Source: Thermomonas haemolytica (GTDB lineage: Bacteria > Pseudomonadota > Gammaproteobacteria > Xanthomonadales > Xanthomonadaceae). Taken from it: a DNA stretch of 64,000 nt. How positions within the stretch are numbered: the first letter of the stretch is position 1; each line of letters starts with the position of its first letter. Under the pieces are notes generated by a model, which was given only the letters and a program-made list of their open reading frames with translations, was not told where the DNA came from and did no database searches. The stretch spans positions 372,001 to 436,000 of the forward strand of contig NZ_SMAP01000001.1 in the NCBI RefSeq assembly GCF_004346265.1. Direction: 5' to 3'. Of the stretch, positions 6,736 through 16,090 are shown piece after piece. A program made the position numbers and the translations under genes.

Positions 6736-8928
6736 ATGACCCGTCCGATCGCCTGCGCGCTCGCCCTCGCGGTGGCCACCGTGCTGGCCACCCCCGCCAG
6801 CCCCGCCCTCGCCGCCCAGAAGACCGTCCAGAGCAAGAAGAAGCCGGAGGCCCCGATGCCCGCCATCGCCTACAGCGGCCCGTTCGCCGCGCCCAGCCCG
6901 CTGCCGATGCACTATCCGCAGTTCGACAAGATCAAGGACAGCGACTTCGCGCCCGCGTTCGACGCCGGCATGGCGATCCAGCTGCGCGAGATGGCGGCGA
7001 TCGCCGACAACCCGGCGCCGCCCACCTTCGAGAACACCATCGTGGCGATGGAGAAGAGCGGCCAGGTGCTGAACCGGGCCACCAGCGTGTTCTTCAACCT
7101 GGTCGCCACCGACAAGAACGACGCGCGCGAGAAGCTCGAGACCGAGTACGCGCCGAAGTTCTCCGCGCACGCCGACGCCATCGCCCTGAACCCCAAGCTG
7201 TTCGCGCGGATCAAGACCCTGTACGACGCGCGCGACAGCCTCGGCCTGGACGCGGTGGACCGCCGCCTGCTGGAGAAGCGCTACCAGGACTTCGTGCGCG
7301 CCGGCGCCGCGCTGGACGAGACCCAGAAGGCGCGCATCCGCGCGATCAACACCGAGCTGGCCACGCTCAACACCCGCTTCGACCAGAACGTGCTGGCCGA
7401 GGTGAATGACTCGGCAGTGGTGGTGGACGACCGCGCCCAGCTGGCCGGGATGAGCGAGGAGCAGATCGCGGCCGCGGCCGAAGCCGCCAAGGCGCGCAAC
7501 CTGCCGGGCAAGTACGTGATCGCCCTGCTCAATACCACCGGCCAGCCGGCGGAGGCGCAGCTGCAGGACCGCGCGCTGCGCCAACGCATCTTCAACGCCT
7601 CGGTGGCGCGCGGCAGCCGCGGCAACCAGTGGGACAACACCGGCGTGGTGGCGCAGGTGCTGAAGCTGCGCGCCGAACGCGCGCGCCTGCTGGGCTATGA
7701 CACCTATGCCAACTACGTGCTGGCCGACGAAACCGCCGGCAACCAGGACAACGTCAACGCGATGCTGCGCCAGCTGGCGCCGAAGGCGGTGGCCAATGCC
7801 CGCCGCGAGGGCGCCGACCTGCAGGCGATGATCGACGCCGAACAGAAGGCCGCCGGCCATCCGGGCTTTTCGCTGCAGCCGTGGGATTGGGCCTACTACA
7901 GCGAAAAGGTGCGCAAAGCCAAGTTCAGCTTCGATGAAAGCCAGCTCAAGCCGTATTTCGAGATGCGCAACGTGCTGGAGAACGGCGTGTTCTACGCCGC
8001 CAACCGGCTGTACGGGCTGACATTCAAGGAGCGCACCGACCTGCCGAAGTACCGCGCCGACACCTGGACCTACGAGGTGTTCGACCGCGACGGCAAGCCG
8101 CTGGCCATCTTCATCTGGGACCCGTACGCGCGCGCCTCCAAGCGCGGCGGCGCGTGGATGAACACCTATATCGCGCAGTCCAAGCTGCTGGGCGAGCAGC
8201 CGGTGGTGGCCAACCACCTGAACATCCCCAAGCCGTCGGAAGGCAAGCCCACCCTGCTGACCTGGGACGAAGTCACCACCGCCTTCCACGAGTTCGGCCA
8301 TGCCCTGCACGGCTTCTTCCAGGACGTGCGCTATCCGTATTTCTCGATGAACGTGCCGCGTGACTTCGTGGAATACCCCTCGCAGGTGAACGAGATGTGG
8401 GCCGACTGGCCGGAGGTGCTTGCGCACTACGCCAAGCACTACCAGACCGGCGCGCCGATGCCGAAGGAACTGCTGGACAAGGTGATCGCAGCGTCCAAGT
8501 TCAACCAGGGCTTTGCCACCACCGAATACCTCGCGGCCGCGATGCTCGACCAGCGCTGGCACCAGCTGCCGCTGGAGCAGATCCCGGACGCCTCCGGGGT
8601 GATGGCGTTCGAGGCCAGCGCGCTCAAGGCCGACGGCTTCGACTACGCGCCGGTGCCGCCGCGCTACCGCACGCCCTACTTCAGCCACATCATGGGCGGC
8701 TACGCGGCCGGCTACTACGCCTACATCTGGTCGGAAGTGCTGGCGGCCAACACCAGCAAGTGGATCCGCGACCACGGCGGGTTGACCCGCGAAAACGGCG
8801 ACCGCGTGCGCGAGAAGGTGCTGGCGCCCGGTGGCGAGATCGCCCCCGACCGCCTGTTCCCGAACCTGGCCGGCTACGAGGCCAAGATCGAGCCGCTGCT
8901 GGAGCAGCGCGGGCTGGACAGCAACTAA
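6736..8928 (+). CDS. dcp: M3 family metallopeptidase, peptidyl-dipeptidase Dcp type, secreted
   Basis: Zinc peptidase that removes dipeptides from the C terminus of oligopeptides. The 730-aa protein begins with a signal peptide (ALAVATVLATPASPALAA, cleavage near residue 27), so it acts in the periplasm rather than the cytoplasm as in E. coli. The HExxH zinc site is HEFGH at residues 518-522 (in TTAFHEFGHALHGFF), and a downstream Glu is in FVEYPSQVNEMW. The C-terminal RYRTPYFSHIMGGYAAGYYAYIWSEVL block is typical of the family. Oligopeptidase A is the alternative, but a signal peptide favours Dcp. A hairpin follows the stop. Confidence 0.9.
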   Translation: MTRPIACALALAVATVLATPASPALAAQKTVQSKKKPEAPMPAIAYSGPFAAPSPLPMHYPQFDKIKDSDFAPAFDAGMAIQLREMAAIADNPAPPTFENTIVAMEKSGQVLNRATSVFFNLVATDKNDAREKLETEYAPKFSAHADAIALNPKLFARIKTLYDARDSLGLDAVDRRLLEKRYQDFVRAGAALDETQKARIRAINTELATLNTRFDQNVLAEVNDSAVVVDDRAQLAGMSEEQIAAAAEAAKARNLPGKYVIALLNTTGQPAEAQLQDRALRQRIFNASVARGSRGNQWDNTGVVAQVLKLRAERARLLGYDTYANYVLADETAGNQDNVNAMLRQLAPKAVANARREGADLQAMIDAEQKAAGHPGFSLQPWDWAYYSEKVRKAKFSFDESQLKPYFEMRNVLENGVFYAANRLYGLTFKERTDLPKYRADTWTYEVFDRDGKPLAIFIWDPYARASKRGGAWMNTYIAQSKLLGEQPVVANHLNIPKPSEGKPTLLTWDEVTTAFHEFGHALHGFFQDVRYPYFSMNVPRDFVEYPSQVNEMWADWPEVLAHYAKHYQTGAPMPKELLDKVIAASKFNQGFATTEYLAAAMLDQRWHQLPLEQIPDASGVMAFEASALKADGFDYAPVPPRYRTPYFSHIMGGYAAGYYAYIWSEVLAANTSKWIRDHGGLTRENGDRVREKVLAPGGEIAPDRLFPNLAGYEAKIEPLLEQRGLDSN

Positions 8929-8951
8929 GCCTGCCGCCTGTCAGCGCGCCA

Positions 8952-8977
8952 CGAACGCCGCCTGCGGGCGGCGTTCG
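8952..8977. terminator. Hairpin between convergent genes
   Basis: Perfect 11-bp inverted repeat (8952-8962 with 8967-8977) and a 4-nt loop between the convergent peptidase and Lhr genes. No long T-run follows on either strand, so rho-independent termination is uncertain; it may serve both directions. Confidence 0.5.
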
Positions 8978-9031
8978 CATTTCCGCGACCGGGCTGCCAG
9001 CGCTGGAAGCGGCGCGGTAAAAGATGCCCGC

Positions 9032-12000
9032 TCAGCGATGCAGGCCGAGCGGATCGGCCTGCGGGGACGCGCCCGGCGGCAACGGCAACCGCTCGCCCGG
9101 CGCACGCCGCAGCGCGTGGCGCGCCGCCTCGAGCGCATCCGGCGCCAGCGATTCGCGCGGCGCGAACACACCACCGACCTGGGTGGCGATCACCACGCCG
9201 TCGCGCAGCAGCAGCCGCGCGCCCGGCTGGCGCGGCACCTTCTCGCCCGGCAGCAACAGCCCGGCCAGGTTCAGCGGGTCGGCCGCCGATACCACCAGCA
9301 GCGCGCCGTCGGGCGCCCGCGCACGCACCGCGCGCAGCCCGGCCACCGCCTCCGGCAATGCGAACTGCGGCCCGGCCACCCCGGCCAGGAAGCGCCCGCC
9401 GCGGATCTCGCCGCGCGCCTCCAGCCGCTGGTACACCCGCAACAGCTCGCGCCACGGCGGCAGCCACGGCGCCTCGCGCGCCAGCAGCGGCCAGCACACC
9501 ACGCCCCAGCGGCGCAGCAGCACGCGCGCGACGTGCTCGCGGTCGGAAAGCGCCTGCTGCGGGTCCAGATCCTGCAGCCCGGCCAGCGCTGGCCCCACCC
9601 GCGCCCAGCGCCCGGCATCGGCGATCCCGCGCAGCGCGGCGCGGCGGCCGTGGCGGGCGAAGCGCGGTGCGCGCCGGCTGGCCGGCTGCAGCAGGGCGCG
9701 CAGGCCGGCGAAACTGTCGCAGCCCACCCGTCCGCGCGCCACCAGTTCGCCCAGCGCATCTTCCAGTTCCACCTCCAGCAGGCCGCTGGCCTGGCGCAGC
9801 TCCTCGAAGAACAGCGCTCCATGCGCCTGCAGCGCGGCCTCCACCCGCTGCGCGCGCGAGGACGGCGGCGACTCCGGCTCCGGTTGCGCCGCCGCCAGCC
9901 GCATCCAGCGCGCCAGCTGCGGGCGCGGCAGCAGCACCAGCGGCGCCGCCCGCACCAGCGCCTCGCCGCCGGCGCGCAGCCGCGCCCAGGCGATCCGTCC
10001 GCTGCCGCACAGCGCATCCAGCCAGTCCAGCGTGTAGTCCTGCACCCGCGCCGGCAGCAGCTCGGTTTCCCATCCCTGCGCCGGCGCCTCGAACCCCTCC
10101 AGCTGCGACAGCACCCCCGCCAGCGCTTCCGGCCCGCGCACGCGGGTGGCGGCGGAGAGGTGCTGCCAGTCGCACAAAAAGCGCACGTAGTCGCGCACCG
10201 CGACCGGCTCGATCTCGCGCCGCAGCCGCGCCACGGTGTGCCGGTGGATGCGCGCCAGCAGGGTGCGCTCGCACCACTGTTCGGCCCCCGCGTCGGGGGC
10301 GAAATGGCCGCGCAGGGCATAGCCCTCCTGTTCCAGCGCCAGCAGCGCGAGCTCCACCTCGGCCACCGGCAGCGCCAATCCCGCCGCCAGTTCCTGCGCA
10401 TCGGTCACCGCCAGCGCCGACAGCCGCGCGCGCACCAGCTCGCGCAGCGCCTCCTCGCGCGGCCAGTCGCGCGCCAGCGCGGGCGGCAGCGCCAGCGGCG
10501 GTGCGCAGGCGGCCTCCGGATGCAACGCGCGCAGCAGCGGCAGGCGCTCGGCGGCCACCCAGCGCGCGCCGGCCGCCGTCGTCACCTGCGTCGCCCGCCC
10601 CTGCGCGGCCAGCGCCTGCAGCAGCGGCAGCCAGCCGCAAGCCGCGGCCTCGTCCGCGGTGAGCACGCCCAGATCGCACAGCGCGGCGTGCAGTTCGTCG
10701 GCATGGGCGGCCTGCGGCCAGGCATCCTCGCGCGCAGATGCAATCGCGCCCGCATCCAGCCGGCCGAGGTCGTCCGCCTGCTCCGGCAGGCCGAAGCGGC
10801 GCGCGGCCACCGCGCGGGTGCGGCGCTCCTCCAGCGGGGCATCGTCGAGGAAGGCATATGGGCGCGCGCCCAGCACCTCGGAGGCGAACGGCGACGGCCC
10901 GGTGAGATCGCGCGCGGTGACCTGCACCCGGCCCTGCTCCAGAGCGCGCAGCAGGGCCAGCCAGCCGTCCACGTCCATCGCCTCGGTCAGGCAGTCCTCC
11001 AGCGTCTGCGCCACCAGCGGGTGGTCGGGCACCTGGCGCTCGCCGACGATGTTCTCCAGGCACGCCACCTGGTCCGGGAAGACCGTGGCCATCAGGTCCT
11101 CGGCGCGCATCCGCTGCAGCTGCGGCATCACCCGCCGGCCGCCGGAAAACCGCGGCAAGGCCAGGGCGGTGGCGGCATTCCAGCGGAAGCGCGCCGGGAA
11201 CAGCGGGGCATCCAGCAGCGCCTGCACCAGCACCTCGCGCGCGCTGGCCGGATGCAGGTAATCGAGCACCTCCGCCAGCGGGAAGCTATGGCTGGTGGAG
11301 AGCGAGAGCAGGATGCAGTCCTCGGTCGCCGCCGCCTGCAGTTCGAAGTTGAACTTGCGGCAGAAGCGCTTGCGCAGGGCCAGGCCCCAGGCCTTGTTGA
11401 TGCGGCTGCCGTAGGGCGCGTGGATGATGAGCTGGGTGCCGCCGGATTCGTCGAAGAACCGCTCCAGCGCGAGGTGCTCGCGGGTCGGCAGCATCCCGAA
11501 CCCCGTCCACTGCGCCGCCGCGTAATCGGAGATCTGCTGCGCCGCCTCCGCCGGCAGTTGCAGCCCATCGCGCAGCCAGGCCGCCGCCTGCATCGCGCCG
11601 CCCTGCTCCAGCTGCGCCTGCACACCGGCACGCAGGCGCGAGAGTGCGATCGACAGCTCGTCGGTGCGCCCCGGCGCCTCGCCTACCCAGAACGGGATGC
11701 TCGGCGGCTGGCCCTGCGCATCCTCCACCCGCAGCACGCCGGCCTCGACCCGCAGCACGCGGTAGCTGGCGTTGCCGAGCTGGAACACGTCGCCGGCCAG
11801 GCTCTCGATCGCGAAATCCTCGGTGACGCTGCCGATGGTGATCGCCTGCGGCTCGAGCACCACGCTGTAGTCGCCAAGATCGGGAATGGTGCCGCCACAC
11901 TGGGTGGCGATGAGGCGCGCGCCCTTGCGCGCACGCAGCACGCGCTGCACGGCGTCGCGGTGCAGGTAGCGCGCGCGGGTACCGAAGCGGCTGGCGAAGC

Positions 12001-13372
12001 CTTCGTCCAGCATCCGCACCAGCGCATCGAAGCGTTCCCGCGGCAGGTCCGCATAGGGATAGGCGCTGCGCACGCAGGCGTACAGCGCGTCCTCGTCCCA
12101 ATCGCACGCGGCCACCTCGGCCACGATCTGCTGCGCCAGCACGTCCAGCGGTGCCAGCGGCATGCGCAGGGCGTCCAGCTCGCCGCGCCGCACCGCGTCC
12201 AGCAGCGCCGCGCATTCCAAAAGTTCGTCGCGGCTGGTCGGAAACAGGCGGCCCTTGGGCACGCCGCCGACATGATGACCGGAGCGCCCCACCCGCTGCA
12301 GGAAGGCGGCGATGCTGCGCGGCGAGCCGATCTGGCAGACCAGCTCGACCTCGCCGATGTCGATCCCCAGCTCCAGCGAGGCGGTCGCCACCAGCACCTT
12401 GAGCGCGCCACGCTTGAGCCGCTGCTCGGCGTCCAGCCGCAGCTCCTTGGCCAGCGAGCCGTGGTGCGCGGCCACCTGCTGCTCGCCCAGCAGCTCGGCC
12501 AGCTGGCGCGCAGTGCGTTCGGCCATGCGCCGGGTGTTGACGAACACCAGGGTGGTGGCGTGCACGGCGGCCAATTCGGCAATGCGCGCATATACCTGCG
12601 CCCACTGCGGATGCGACATCACCGGCTCCAGCGGCGTCGGCGGCAGCTCCAGCGCGAGGTCACGCGGGCGCTCATGGCCGATGTCGATAATGGTCGGCAG
12701 CGGCGCAGTACCAGCGAGAAAGCGCGCCACCGCCTGCACCGGCTTCTGGGTGGCCGACAGCCCGATCCGCTGCGCGCGGCGTCCGGTCAGCGCATCCAGC
12801 CGCGCCAGCGACAGCGCCAGGTGGCTGCCGCGCTTGCTCTGCACCAGGGCGTGGATTTCGTCCACGATCACCGTGTGCACCCCGCCCAGCATCGCCCGGC
12901 CCGAGGCCGAGTTGAGCAGGATGTACAGCGACTCCGGGGTGGTCACCAGCACATGCGGCGGCTGCCGGCGCAGGGCCGCGCGCTCGCCGGCCGGGGTATC
13001 GCCGGTGCGCACCGCGGTGCGGATCGCCACCTCCGGCAGGCCCAGCCGCGCCAGTTCCGCGGCGATCCCGGCCAGCGGCGCCTCCAGGTTGCGGTGGATG
13101 TCATTGGACAGCGCTTTCAGCGGCGAGACGTACAGCACGCAGGTGGCATCCGGCAGCCCGTGCGTGAGGCCTTCGCGCACCAGCGCATCCAGCGCGGCGA
13201 GGAAGCCGGTCAGGGTCTTGCCGGCGCCGGTGGGGGCCGCCACCAGCACGTCGGCGCCGGTGCGGATCGCCGGCCAGGCCTGCTGCTGCGCCGGGGTCGG
13301 CGCAGGGAAGCGGCGCGCGAACCAGCCGGCCACCGCCGGGTGGAACGCAGCGAGCACGGGATGCAGGGCCAT
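9032..13372 (-). CDS. lhr: Long-form Lhr DEAD/DEAH-box helicase
   Basis: ATP-dependent 3'-5' helicase of superfamily 2, implicated in DNA repair in the cytoplasm. At 1446 aa it is the long form, with the Lhr core plus a large C-terminal extension as in E. coli Lhr (about 1540 aa). Walker A is APTGAGKT at residues 46-53 and Walker B DEIH at 171-174; [16 protein letters not shown] and the QRVGRSGH motif VI follow. The start chosen (13372) is the ATG just before the conserved N-terminal helix. A GATAAT hexamer ends 6 nt before it, consistent with a leaderless message. An in-frame ATG 90 nt upstream is less likely. Confidence 0.92.
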   Translation of the reverse strand: MALHPVLAAFHPAVAGWFARRFPAPTPAQQQAWPAIRTGADVLVAAPTGAGKTLTGFLAALDALVREGLTHGLPDATCVLYVSPLKALSNDIHRNLEAPLAGIAAELARLGLPEVAIRTAVRTGDTPAGERAALRRQPPHVLVTTPESLYILLNSASGRAMLGGVHTVIVDEIHALVQSKRGSHLALSLARLDALTGRRAQRIGLSATQKPVQAVARFLAGTAPLPTIIDIGHERPRDLALELPPTPLEPVMSHPQWAQVYARIAELAAVHATTLVFVNTRRMAERTARQLAELLGEQQVAAHHGSLAKELRLDAEQRLKRGALKVLVATASLELGIDIGEVELVCQIGSPRSIAAFLQRVGRSGHHVGGVPKGRLFPTSRDELLECAALLDAVRRGELDALRMPLAPLDVLAQQIVAEVAACDWDEDALYACVRSAYPYADLPRERFDALVRMLDEGFASRFGTRARYLHRDAVQRVLRARKGARLIATQCGGTIPDLGDYSVVLEPQAITIGSVTEDFAIESLAGDVFQLGNASYRVLRVEAGVLRVEDAQGQPPSIPFWVGEAPGRTDELSIALSRLRAGVQAQLEQGGAMQAAAWLRDGLQLPAEAAQQISDYAAAQWTGFGMLPTREHLALERFFDESGGTQLIIHAPYGSRINKAWGLALRKRFCRKFNFELQAAATEDCILLSLSTSHSFPLAEVLDYLHPASAREVLVQALLDAPLFPARFRWNAATALALPRFSGGRRVMPQLQRMRAEDLMATVFPDQVACLENIVGERQVPDHPLVAQTLEDCLTEAMDVDGWLALLRALEQGRVQVTARDLTGPSPFASEVLGARPYAFLDDAPLEERRTRAVAARRFGLPEQADDLGRLDAGAIASAREDAWPQAAHADELHAALCDLGVLTADEAAACGWLPLLQALAAQGRATQVTTAAGARWVAAERLPLLRALHPEAACAPPLALPPALARDWPREEALRELVRARLSALAVTDAQELAAGLALPVAEVELALLALEQEGYALRGHFAPDAGAEQWCERTLLARIHRHTVARLRREIEPVAVRDYVRFLCDWQHLSAATRVRGPEALAGVLSQLEGFEAPAQGWETELLPARVQDYTLDWLDALCGSGRIAWARLRAGGEALVRAAPLVLLPRPQLARWMRLAAAQPEPESPPSSRAQRVEAALQAHGALFFEELRQASGLLEVELEDALGELVARGRVGCDSFAGLRALLQPASRRAPRFARHGRRAALRGIADAGRWARVGPALAGLQDLDPQQALSDREHVARVLLRRWGVVCWPLLAREAPWLPPWRELLRVYQRLEARGEIRGGRFLAGVAGPQFALPEAVAGLRAVRARAPDGALLVVSAADPLNLAGLLLPGEKVPRQPGARLLLRDGVVIATQVGGVFAPRESLAPDALEAARHALRRAPGERLPLPPGASPQADPLGLHR

Positions 13373-13378
13373 GCCGGG

Positions 13379-13384
13379 ATTATC
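13379..13384 (-). promoter_or_regulatory. Candidate -10 for a leaderless lhr message
   Basis: GATAAT on the minus strand, 6 nt before the lhr ATG and with no Shine-Dalgarno sequence between. It follows the spacing seen at many genes in this window. No -35 element is recognised. Confidence 0.4.
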
Positions 13385-13466
13385 CGCCGCCGCGCCGGCA
13401 GGCGTCTGAACCGGATGGACGTAGGCGATGCGCAACTGGGCCGGCATCGGCGCAGCCTGCACCTGC

Positions 13467-13489
13467 GGCGTCGCAGCGGCTGCGACGCC
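13467..13489 (-). terminator. Hairpin after the DUF3298 lipoprotein gene
   Basis: Perfect 10-bp stem (13467-13476 with 13480-13489) and a 3-nt loop, starting 4 nt after the stop codon at 13493. The T-run of a classical terminator is missing, so its role is uncertain. Confidence 0.45.
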
Positions 13490-13492
13490 CGC

Positions 13493-14335
13493 TCAGCCCG
13501 CGCGGAACAGCGGCCGATAGGCGGGTGCGACCAGCGGCAGCAGCACCCTGGCCGGCACGTCCACGGTCTGGGTGCCTTCCACGTACGGGGCCACCTGGTA
13601 GGGCGGAAACACGAAGCGCAGGGCGCGGATGCTGCCATCGGCATTCATCACCGGCTCGAAGCGCGCGAAATGCGCGGGCTTCGGCGCGGTGCCCTCGTCG
13701 ATCATGCCGCCGCGCATCTGCAGCTGCTCGGCGTACACGTCGGGATCCAGGTGGTCGTCGTCGAGATCGCGCTGCACCCGCGTCTTCAGCTGTGCGCGCA
13801 CGTAGTCGGACACCGGCACCCAATCGGCTGCGTTCGGGATCAGCTGCTCGGCGGCGAGCATCTGCTGCATCTGCGGCAGCCAGACGAAGCGCTGCTCCAG
13901 CGGCACGCCATGCGCACCGCCGAGGTAGCTGCTGCCGGTCGCAGCCACCGCCACCACCCGCGGGGTCTCCGCGACCAGGCTGAAATTCAGGCTGAGGTCG
14001 TACGGCACCGCCGGCCTGCGCCCCTTCAACTCGCCCAGTGCCTGCATCAGCTGGTCCTGCACCGCCGCAGCGTAATCCTGCAGCGCGCGCGCTAGCGGCG
14101 GATAGCGCACCGCTTCCTGCGGATAGCTGATGCCGATGATGTAGGCCGGGGTGGTTTCGATCACATCTTTCAATTCCGGTGTCGCGGCCACCGCGACCGG
14201 ATCCGCAGGCGCGGCCGGCGCGGAAGCCGGCGCCTCCACCTCGCGCCCGCGCTGGCAACCGCACAGAGTCGCCAGCGCCAGGCCGACGGCAAGCACGGCA
14301 TGGAAAGAGGCGGGACGACGACGGCACATGGGCAT
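13493..14335 (-). CDS. DUF3298-domain lipoprotein (RsiV-like fold)
   Basis: Protein of 280 aa with a lipoprotein signal (hydrophobic residues about 10-23, then a Cys in LCGCQ), followed by a low-complexity Ala/Pro linker. The C-terminal half shows the DUF3298/RsiV pattern: GSSYLGGAHGVPLEQRFVWL and PYQVAPYVEGTQTVDVPARVLLPLV. In Bacillus this fold binds lysozyme as part of an anti-sigma factor. This protein lacks an anti-sigma part and no sigma factor gene is nearby, so only an envelope role can be inferred. ATG codons at 14329, 14335 and further upstream are possible; no strong ribosome site decides between them. Confidence 0.65.
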   Translation of the reverse strand: MPMCRRRPASFHAVLAVGLALATLCGCQRGREVEAPASAPAAPADPVAVAATPELKDVIETTPAYIIGISYPQEAVRYPPLARALQDYAAAVQDQLMQALGELKGRRPAVPYDLSLNFSLVAETPRVVAVAATGSSYLGGAHGVPLEQRFVWLPQMQQMLAAEQLIPNAADWVPVSDYVRAQLKTRVQRDLDDDHLDPDVYAEQLQMRGGMIDEGTAPKPAHFARFEPVMNADGSIRALRFVFPPYQVAPYVEGTQTVDVPARVLLPLVAPAYRPLFRAG

Positions 14336-14454
14336 GTAACGACGGGTAGGGCGGTTGGCGTGCGCGGATTCTGGCATGCCGCACCGGAATGGAAAGCCGC
14401 CGACACCGTTCCCGTGACCGCGCTCCGCGACAGGCGGGGCCGGCATCGCGGCGG

Positions 14455-16026
14455 TCAGTCGACCTGCATGCCCGCCTCCTCAAGCAGGGCGCGCAACTCG
14501 TCCAGCGCCGACCCGTAGCGCTTCCAGCGCGCCAGTGCCTGCCGGTGCAGCGGCTCACGCACCTGCACCGCGCTGGCGGTCGCCACCGGCGCGGCATTGT
14601 CGGAAAAATGCAGGCAGGCCGGGTCCCACTCCAACCCGCAGTGCGCCAGCAGGCGCCGGGTCTGGCCCTCCTGGTCGTCCACCAGCGCCTCGTAGTGCAG
14701 CTCCAGCACGCGTCCGGGAAGCACCTGCTGCCAATGCCGCATCAGCGCATCGAACTGGAGGTAATAGCGCCCGGTATCGAGCAGGTCGAAGGAGTAGTCG
14801 TAATACGGGCTGGTCTGCGCGAACAGCTGGCGGAAATTGCCCAGGCAGGTATCCATCGGGTGGCGCCGCAGGCAGACGATCCTGGCATTTGGCAGGGCAC
14901 GTGCGATATGCCCGAGATACAGGAAGTTGTGCGGCAATTTGTCCACGAAGCGCGGCTTCACGGCCGTTCCCGGCCGGGTGCTCGCCACGTAGGCCCGGCC
15001 CAGCACCCCGGGATCGACCCTGGCGCCGCGACGCAAGGTGTCGGGATCGAGCAATTCGGGTGTTGCGCTTCCCGAGAGCCGCTTGAGCACCACCCCGAAG
15101 TTCTGCAGCTCGCCGGCCGAATGGACCTGCGGATGGCTCGACAGGATGCGATCCACCAGGGTGGTGCCGCTGCGCGGCATGCCGACCACGAAGATCGGCG
15201 CCGGGTCGGGATCCCCGCCACTGGCCTCGATCGGACCGGGGAATAGCGCGCGGATGGCATCGAACAGGGCGGCATCGCGCGCGCTGGAGTATCCGCGCCC
15301 TGCGCCGCCGGCGGCCTTGCCGGCCACCAGGTGGGAAAACGCGCGCGGATAATCCTCCAGATCCTCCAGCTCCTTGGCCAGCGCCAGGTTGAGGTACATC
15401 CGCGCCTCGCTGCCATCCGCCCGCTCCAGCAAGGCGCGCAGGCGGTCCAGATGATTCTGCTCCGGCGTGGCCTTGCGCAGTTGGGCCAGGGCCAGGTGCG
15501 CCTTCCAAAACGTGGGGTCGGCGGCGATGCAGGCCTCGTACTCCTGCCCGGCGCGCTCCAATTGGCCAATGAAGGTCAGCGATGTGGCCAGATTGAAGTG
15601 GCCCACCGCACGCCCTGGAGTCCGCTGCACGGCGAGCTCGAACAAAGGCGCGGCCTTGGCGTGCTCGTTGGCCTGGGTATAGACCACGGCCAGCGTGTCC
15701 AATGTGGCCGCATCCTGCGGATCCATCGCCAGCGCGGCATCCGCCGCCACCACCGACTCGCGGGTCAGGCGCGCCATCGCCAACGCGCGCGCGAACTGCG
15801 CCGCATAGTCCGGGCGCTGCGGGTTGTGGTGGACGGCTCGCTGCAGGTGGCGAATCCCCTCCTGCAGGCGCTGCATCTGCAGTGCCGCCACGCCCGCGAC
15901 GAAATGGACGCCCGCATGCGGCGGGATCTTCGGCAGCAGAGACTCTGCCAGCGCCGATGCCTGCGCCCAGTCGCCGCGGTTGAGCGCGTCCACGGCGCGC
16001 GCGTAGGTTTGGGGGGGAGTTTCCAT
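14455..16026 (-). CDS. TPR-repeat sulfotransferase family protein
   Basis: Protein of 523 aa with two parts. Residues 1-230 are helical TPR-like repeats (for example AATLDTLAVVYTQANEHAKAAPLFELAV), and residues 275-510 form a sulfotransferase domain. The PAPS 5'-phosphosulfate loop is GMPRSGTTLVDRIL from residue 282, and the 3'-phosphate region includes RIVCLRRHPMDTCLGNF. The family would transfer sulfate from PAPS to an unknown acceptor; related proteins are common in xanthomonads. No signal peptide is seen. A TACCAT hexamer ends 6 nt before the ATG with no ribosome site, suggesting a leaderless message. The gene is divergent from the S9 peptidase. Confidence 0.85.
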   Translation of the reverse strand: METPPQTYARAVDALNRGDWAQASALAESLLPKIPPHAGVHFVAGVAALQMQRLQEGIRHLQRAVHHNPQRPDYAAQFARALAMARLTRESVVAADAALAMDPQDAATLDTLAVVYTQANEHAKAAPLFELAVQRTPGRAVGHFNLATSLTFIGQLERAGQEYEACIAADPTFWKAHLALAQLRKATPEQNHLDRLRALLERADGSEARMYLNLALAKELEDLEDYPRAFSHLVAGKAAGGAGRGYSSARDAALFDAIRALFPGPIEASGGDPDPAPIFVVGMPRSGTTLVDRILSSHPQVHSAGELQNFGVVLKRLSGSATPELLDPDTLRRGARVDPGVLGRAYVASTRPGTAVKPRFVDKLPHNFLYLGHIARALPNARIVCLRRHPMDTCLGNFRQLFAQTSPYYDYSFDLLDTGRYYLQFDALMRHWQQVLPGRVLELHYEALVDDQEGQTRRLLAHCGLEWDPACLHFSDNAAPVATASAVQVREPLHRQALARWKRYGSALDELRALLEEAGMQVD

Positions 16027-16032
16027 CCACGA

Positions 16033-16038
16033 ATGGTA
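16033..16038 (-). promoter_or_regulatory. Candidate -10 for a leaderless sulfotransferase message
   Basis: TACCAT on the minus strand, 6 nt before the ATG at 16026, in a 64-bp divergent intergenic region. No -35 element is recognised. Confidence 0.4.
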
Positions 16039-16090
16039 GCGCGGGCTGCTAGGATTTCCCCGGGGAACGACTCTTCAGGGGAACGATACG

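Noticed and set aside
5674-8775. 1033-codon minus-strand frame
   Set aside because: Its start is opposite the M3 peptidase. Only its last 136 codons are a real gene, with its own ATG at 6084.
8831-14095. Very long open frame (1754 codons) on the plus strand opposite lhr
   Set aside because: It is an antisense shadow of high-GC coding DNA. It is rich in Arg, Gln and His, has no domain, and the minus-strand frame encodes a clear Lhr helicase.
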